From: Legionella qingyii
GTDB taxonomy: Bacteria > Pseudomonadota > Gammaproteobacteria > Legionellales > Legionellaceae
Reading direction: 5' to 3'
DNA: 41,873 nucleotides
Assembly (NCBI RefSeq): GCF_003184185.1
Contig: NZ_QHJG01000013.1
Location: 35,897-77,769, forward strand
Shown here: piece after piece, positions 39,220-41,873 of the stretch
Layout of the letters: every line of letters starts with the position of its first letter
Numbering within the stretch: the stretch's first letter is position 1
The notes under the pieces: model-generated
Seen by the model: the letters and a program-made list of their open reading frames with translations, nothing else
Databases searched by the model: none
Told to the model about the DNA's origin: nothing
Program-made: the position numbers and the translations under genes

Positions 39220-40983
39220 ATGTCAATTTCAAAAGAGAACCTAACAGAATATCTTACCTCTGATGAGTTCGCCCTTATAAATAAAAGACTTGATGCTGCC
39301 ATACAATCAAAAATAGACAGCGGAGCACTTGGTTTTTCTTCACCTGAAAATCAAGCAGATCCTAATCCTTCTACAATCGATCTGAGCCAATTTGGCTTAC
39401 ATAATCCTGAAGACATAAAGATCTTCTTATTATCCCCTGCAGGGGAAACAGTGACCCATGAAATTGGTACTGAGTTAGCTCTTGAGCGAGCCATTGAAGA
39501 AGAACGGCAGCTGCAAATACAAGAAGAAATCACGATGCAGGAACGAAGAAGAGGTTTTCTATTTCATTGGCTGCTCGCGGAAGAAGCCGAAGCAAAAAAA
39601 GCTCAAAATGAGTTAATTGAGATGCAACAGGAGAAAATGCTAAAACCCAATCAACCAACTGCTCAGAAAAAAACGACTCCAGAGACCAATGATGCGCTTA
39701 AGGATACTTTGGAGCATTATGATAGCTCCATTAGAAGTTTTCAAAAACAACAAGAAAATCTTAAAGCAGAAGAACAAGCCCTTACCCATGAGCTAAGTAT
39801 GCTTGAAGATGAGAGTATAGCCATAGATGAAAAGCATAAAACTTATAATAATGTTTTGAATGCATATGATAAATCTGCTCCAACCTTTGAAAATGATCCA
39901 GAAATGTTAGATCGGGAAATTAGCTCACTCGAAAGACAAATCGATAGAATGACTCAAAGTGTGTTTGACGAATTAGACAAAGGCAATGAAAAGGAAGCGC
40001 GTAAGATATTGAATCAACAAAATGCTTTAAACCTGCAATTGGCAAGCCTAAAGGACATCAAATCTAAAGTGGGAAATGAGAAAGTATTTTTTGATGCTGA
40101 GTTAAACTCTGAAGGCGTAACCTATGACAAAGCATTATTTGCTCTTCCCAAAGATCAAGCCCAAGGACTTGTAAAACACGATGGTAAGTATTTTCTTCTT
40201 GATAAAGGAGAAAATTGGGAAGATGTCAAAAATGATTCGTCAAAATTAGAAAATGCCCAAGCACGCTTTGAAAAAGCCAAACCCGAGATTATGAGTGTAA
40301 AAAATGTAGTTCAACACGTAAAAAAGCAAGAAGTCGAACTAAATACAACACGACAGGAAGAAACTCGTTCAAAAATTGCGGTAAATAAAGCAGAACAATT
40401 AATGGTTGCAAACCAAATTACATTGATGCAATCTGCCCGCGCAAATGCGCAGCAAGCGGCGCTTAAAGCAGCCATTGATGTACCTATGCAGCCGCCAGGA
40501 TCAACAATCACAACTCAAAAGTTTGGCCTAGGCCTCACATCAATGCCAACCGCTGCACAATCACCTAAGGCATCCCCTGCGCCTACGCCATCGCCACAGA
40601 TATTTAATGCCGCTGCCTTTGTACAAACTATAAGTAATGACCCCAAACCTACTTGGGGCTTCATGTTTTCTAAAGTTAAAACAATACAGGATCCAAGAGC
40701 CCAAAAAGATTTAGATAAATTTCTTACTGATGAAGCTAAGAAAAACTTGCCAGAAGAACAAAAAAATGAACTGGATAAATTTAACCCAGAAGCATTAAAA
40801 CGAAAACTCATGAGTATGTTAGAAAAAGCACCTGTTCCTGAGATAGCAATGAATAGTTTCTTAAAACATATGGCTGAATTTGAAGAAGCCTATAAGCCTA
40901 ATGTTACTTGTGAAGAAAGCCCATTGGCACAGCGTGAGCAGGCACAACCGCTTTCTCCATTTAATACTACATCCAATACTTAA
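39220..40983 (+). CDS. Coiled-coil protein, candidate Dot/Icm effector
   Basis: 587 residues, hydrophilic, no signal peptide. Helical coiled-coil stretches occur at about residues 83-142 (rich in Glu/Gln, with the odd hydrophobic patch RRRGFLFHWLLAEEAEAKK), 158-285 and 335-420. A Pro/Ala/Ser-rich linker follows (about 425-460), then a smaller helical C-terminal domain. The last 40 residues contain a Glu-rich patch (EFEEAYKP) near the end, as in Dot/Icm translocation signals. The build resembles coiled-coil effectors such as LidA, but I cannot establish orthology. Own ribosome-binding site AGAGGA (39205-39210); a terminator follows. Adjacent to the 1039-residue effector-like gene. Confidence 0.65.
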   Translation: MSISKENLTEYLTSDEFALINKRLDAAIQSKIDSGALGFSSPENQADPNPSTIDLSQFGLHNPEDIKIFLLSPAGETVTHEIGTELALERAIEEERQLQIQEEITMQERRRGFLFHWLLAEEAEAKKAQNELIEMQQEKMLKPNQPTAQKKTTPETNDALKDTLEHYDSSIRSFQKQQENLKAEEQALTHELSMLEDESIAIDEKHKTYNNVLNAYDKSAPTFENDPEMLDREISSLERQIDRMTQSVFDELDKGNEKEARKILNQQNALNLQLASLKDIKSKVGNEKVFFDAELNSEGVTYDKALFALPKDQAQGLVKHDGKYFLLDKGENWEDVKNDSSKLENAQARFEKAKPEIMSVKNVVQHVKKQEVELNTTRQEETRSKIAVNKAEQLMVANQITLMQSARANAQQAALKAAIDVPMQPPGSTITTQKFGLGLTSMPTAAQSPKASPAPTPSPQIFNAAAFVQTISNDPKPTWGFMFSKVKTIQDPRAQKDLDKFLTDEAKKNLPEEQKNELDKFNPEALKRKLMSMLEKAPVPEIAMNSFLKHMAEFEEAYKPNVTCEESPLAQREQAQPLSPFNTTSNT

Positions 40984-41004
40984 ACCGTTCATAATAGAAA
41001 AAAT

Positions 41005-41045
41005 GTACCTCAAGAATATCCATCTGGATGATTGGGGTACTTTTT
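41005..41045 (+). terminator. Terminator-like hairpin after the coiled-coil gene
   Basis: GTACC (41005-41009) and TCCA (41019-41022) pair with TGGA (41025-41028) and GGTAC (41036-41040) in an imperfect stem, followed by five T (41041-41045). It lies 22 bases after the stop codon. The rest of the gap to 41203 shows no gene. Confidence 0.65.
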
Positions 41046-41203
41046 AAATAATAGTATCTCATTCCTGCAAAACTAATTAATATCCCTAATTTCTTCAAAC
41101 GAGAATTACAAATATACTTGCCAATATAAACTAACTCTTCTAACATTAAACTTTGTGACTTAACCAAAGTTTACTAAAAAAATACATCACCGTAGGACTC
41201 AAT

Positions 41204-41761
41204 ATGATCTTAGATAAGTTACTGGGAAAGCAATCTGTGATTATATCACTGGATGTAGACAATTTCTTGTTTGAACGGTTAGAACAAATTAAAGCAGCCG
41301 GTTTCGATTTAGTTGAAATTAATTCAACAGATCAAAAATTATTAGCTCAGGCAATCGATCGATACCCCTCTCTTAAAATTGGTGCCGGTGGTGTTATTGA
41401 TACACAACAACTCGAAAACTGCTATCAAGCAGGTGTTCATTTTGCTACTAGTCCTGGTTACTTACCTGCAATTGCACAAACAGCAAATGTTTACTCATTC
41501 AATTACTTACCAGGAGTCGCTACGATTTCAGAAGCAATGGCTGCGATGAGCCTTGGTTTTGCACACGTCCGCCCCTTCCCCGCTGATCTGGCCTTTTGTA
41601 CTCTATTGAATAAGTGCCTTCCTCACTTAAAGCTATTTCCAGCTGAAATTGAATGGGAAGAAGCAGAGCATTTTCTTAATTTGCCCTCTGTAGCAGCAGT
41701 GAGCATACATAATCCTGATGCAAAACAGCTGGACGTGCTCACAACAAGTATTTTGGCATAA
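41204..41761 (+). CDS. KDPG-aldolase-like (Eda-fold) protein lacking the catalytic lysine
   Basis: 185 residues with the backbone pattern of Eda aldolases: GFDLVEIN (E39 matching catalytic E45 of E. coli), KIGAGGVID (Thr of GAGT replaced by Gly63), FATSPGYLP and LPGVATISEAMAAM. The Schiff-base lysine in the FKFFPAE motif is replaced by Arg123 in HVRPFPAD. The phosphate-binding PTGG segment is also missing, and a second FPAE-like sequence (LKLFPAEIEWEE) stands in its place. So the fold is probably kept but classical KDPG cleavage is unlikely; R123 or K143 could be used differently. Good AGGA ribosome-binding site. Stands after the effector pair, on the plus strand. Confidence 0.7.
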   Translation: MILDKLLGKQSVIISLDVDNFLFERLEQIKAAGFDLVEINSTDQKLLAQAIDRYPSLKIGAGGVIDTQQLENCYQAGVHFATSPGYLPAIAQTANVYSFNYLPGVATISEAMAAMSLGFAHVRPFPADLAFCTLLNKCLPHLKLFPAEIEWEEAEHFLNLPSVAAVSIHNPDAKQLDVLTTSILA

Positions 41762-41770
41762 TTTTAAGTT

Positions 41771-41873
41771 TTCAGGACTTACGAAAAATCTCAAGGTCGA
41801 GGCAAAAAATGTTTTAATGAGGGAGTTTAGATAGACTAAATGACCGAATTAAAAACATTTTTTAACAAAGAGA
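41771..41873. repeat. Palindromic repeat, probably the left part of a MITE-like element, cut by the window end
   Basis: After the Eda-like gene the sequence TTCAGGACTTACGAAAAA begins, an end typical of many insertion-sequence and MITE termini. An imperfect inverted repeat follows: AAAAAATGTTTTAATGAGGG (41804-41823, continuing to 41830) against its complement at 41836-41863, around a five-base loop. I infer a non-autonomous element whose right end, predicted to mirror the left terminus, lies outside the window. The function is unknown; no ORF is visible in it. Confidence 0.5.

Noticed and set aside
40967..41167. A 66-codon minus-strand frame before the Eda-like gene
   Set aside because: It covers the terminator hairpin of the coiled-coil gene and has low-complexity content typical of random AT-rich sequence.

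Overview
The window is chromosomal DNA from a Legionella-like gammaproteobacterium. It is AT-rich. Ordinary gammaproteobacterial housekeeping genes (dnaE, ligA, mfd, era-recO-pdxJ, tldD, rmuC) alternate with large, poorly conserved proteins that look like Dot/Icm (type IVB) effectors, including one ending in a eukaryotic-type U-box. No tRNA, rRNA, CRISPR array or complete transposase gene was seen. The species cannot be fixed from the sequence alone.

Left part (1-5.8 kb): the 5' part of mltA on the minus strand, apparently frameshifted where its 3D-like domain should begin; a three-gene minor-pilin operon (PilV/PilW/PilX-like, minus); a membrane protein with a C-terminal U-box (plus); then hisC and a pterin-4a-carbinolamine dehydratase gene (plus). 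Centre-left (5.8-16.3 kb, minus): dnaE, a peptide ABC transporter operon oppA-oppB-oppC with no ATPase genes and a membrane-tethered binding protein, and ligA.

Centre (16.5-25.9 kb, plus): a secreted alpha/beta hydrolase overlapping a secreted partner of unknown function, rmuC, a decayed pentapeptide-repeat gene, a 427-residue effector-like protein, mfd, and a small exported protein. Centre-right (26-35.9 kb): tldD and a nitrilase-family amidase (minus), a YccA/BI-1 membrane protein and an AraC-GyrI regulator (plus), then a minus-strand run era-recO-pdxJ-korA-korB that joins ribosome assembly, recombination, PLP synthesis and a 2-oxoacid:ferredoxin oxidoreductase.

Right end (36-41.9 kb, plus): a 1039-residue multi-membrane-segment effector candidate, a 587-residue coiled-coil effector candidate, and a KDPG-aldolase-like protein lacking the Schiff-base lysine. 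The window stops inside a palindromic repeat that looks like a small non-autonomous mobile element. The most notable items are the U-box protein, the effector pair at 36-41 kb, the 427-residue effector-like protein and the Eda-like pseudoenzyme.
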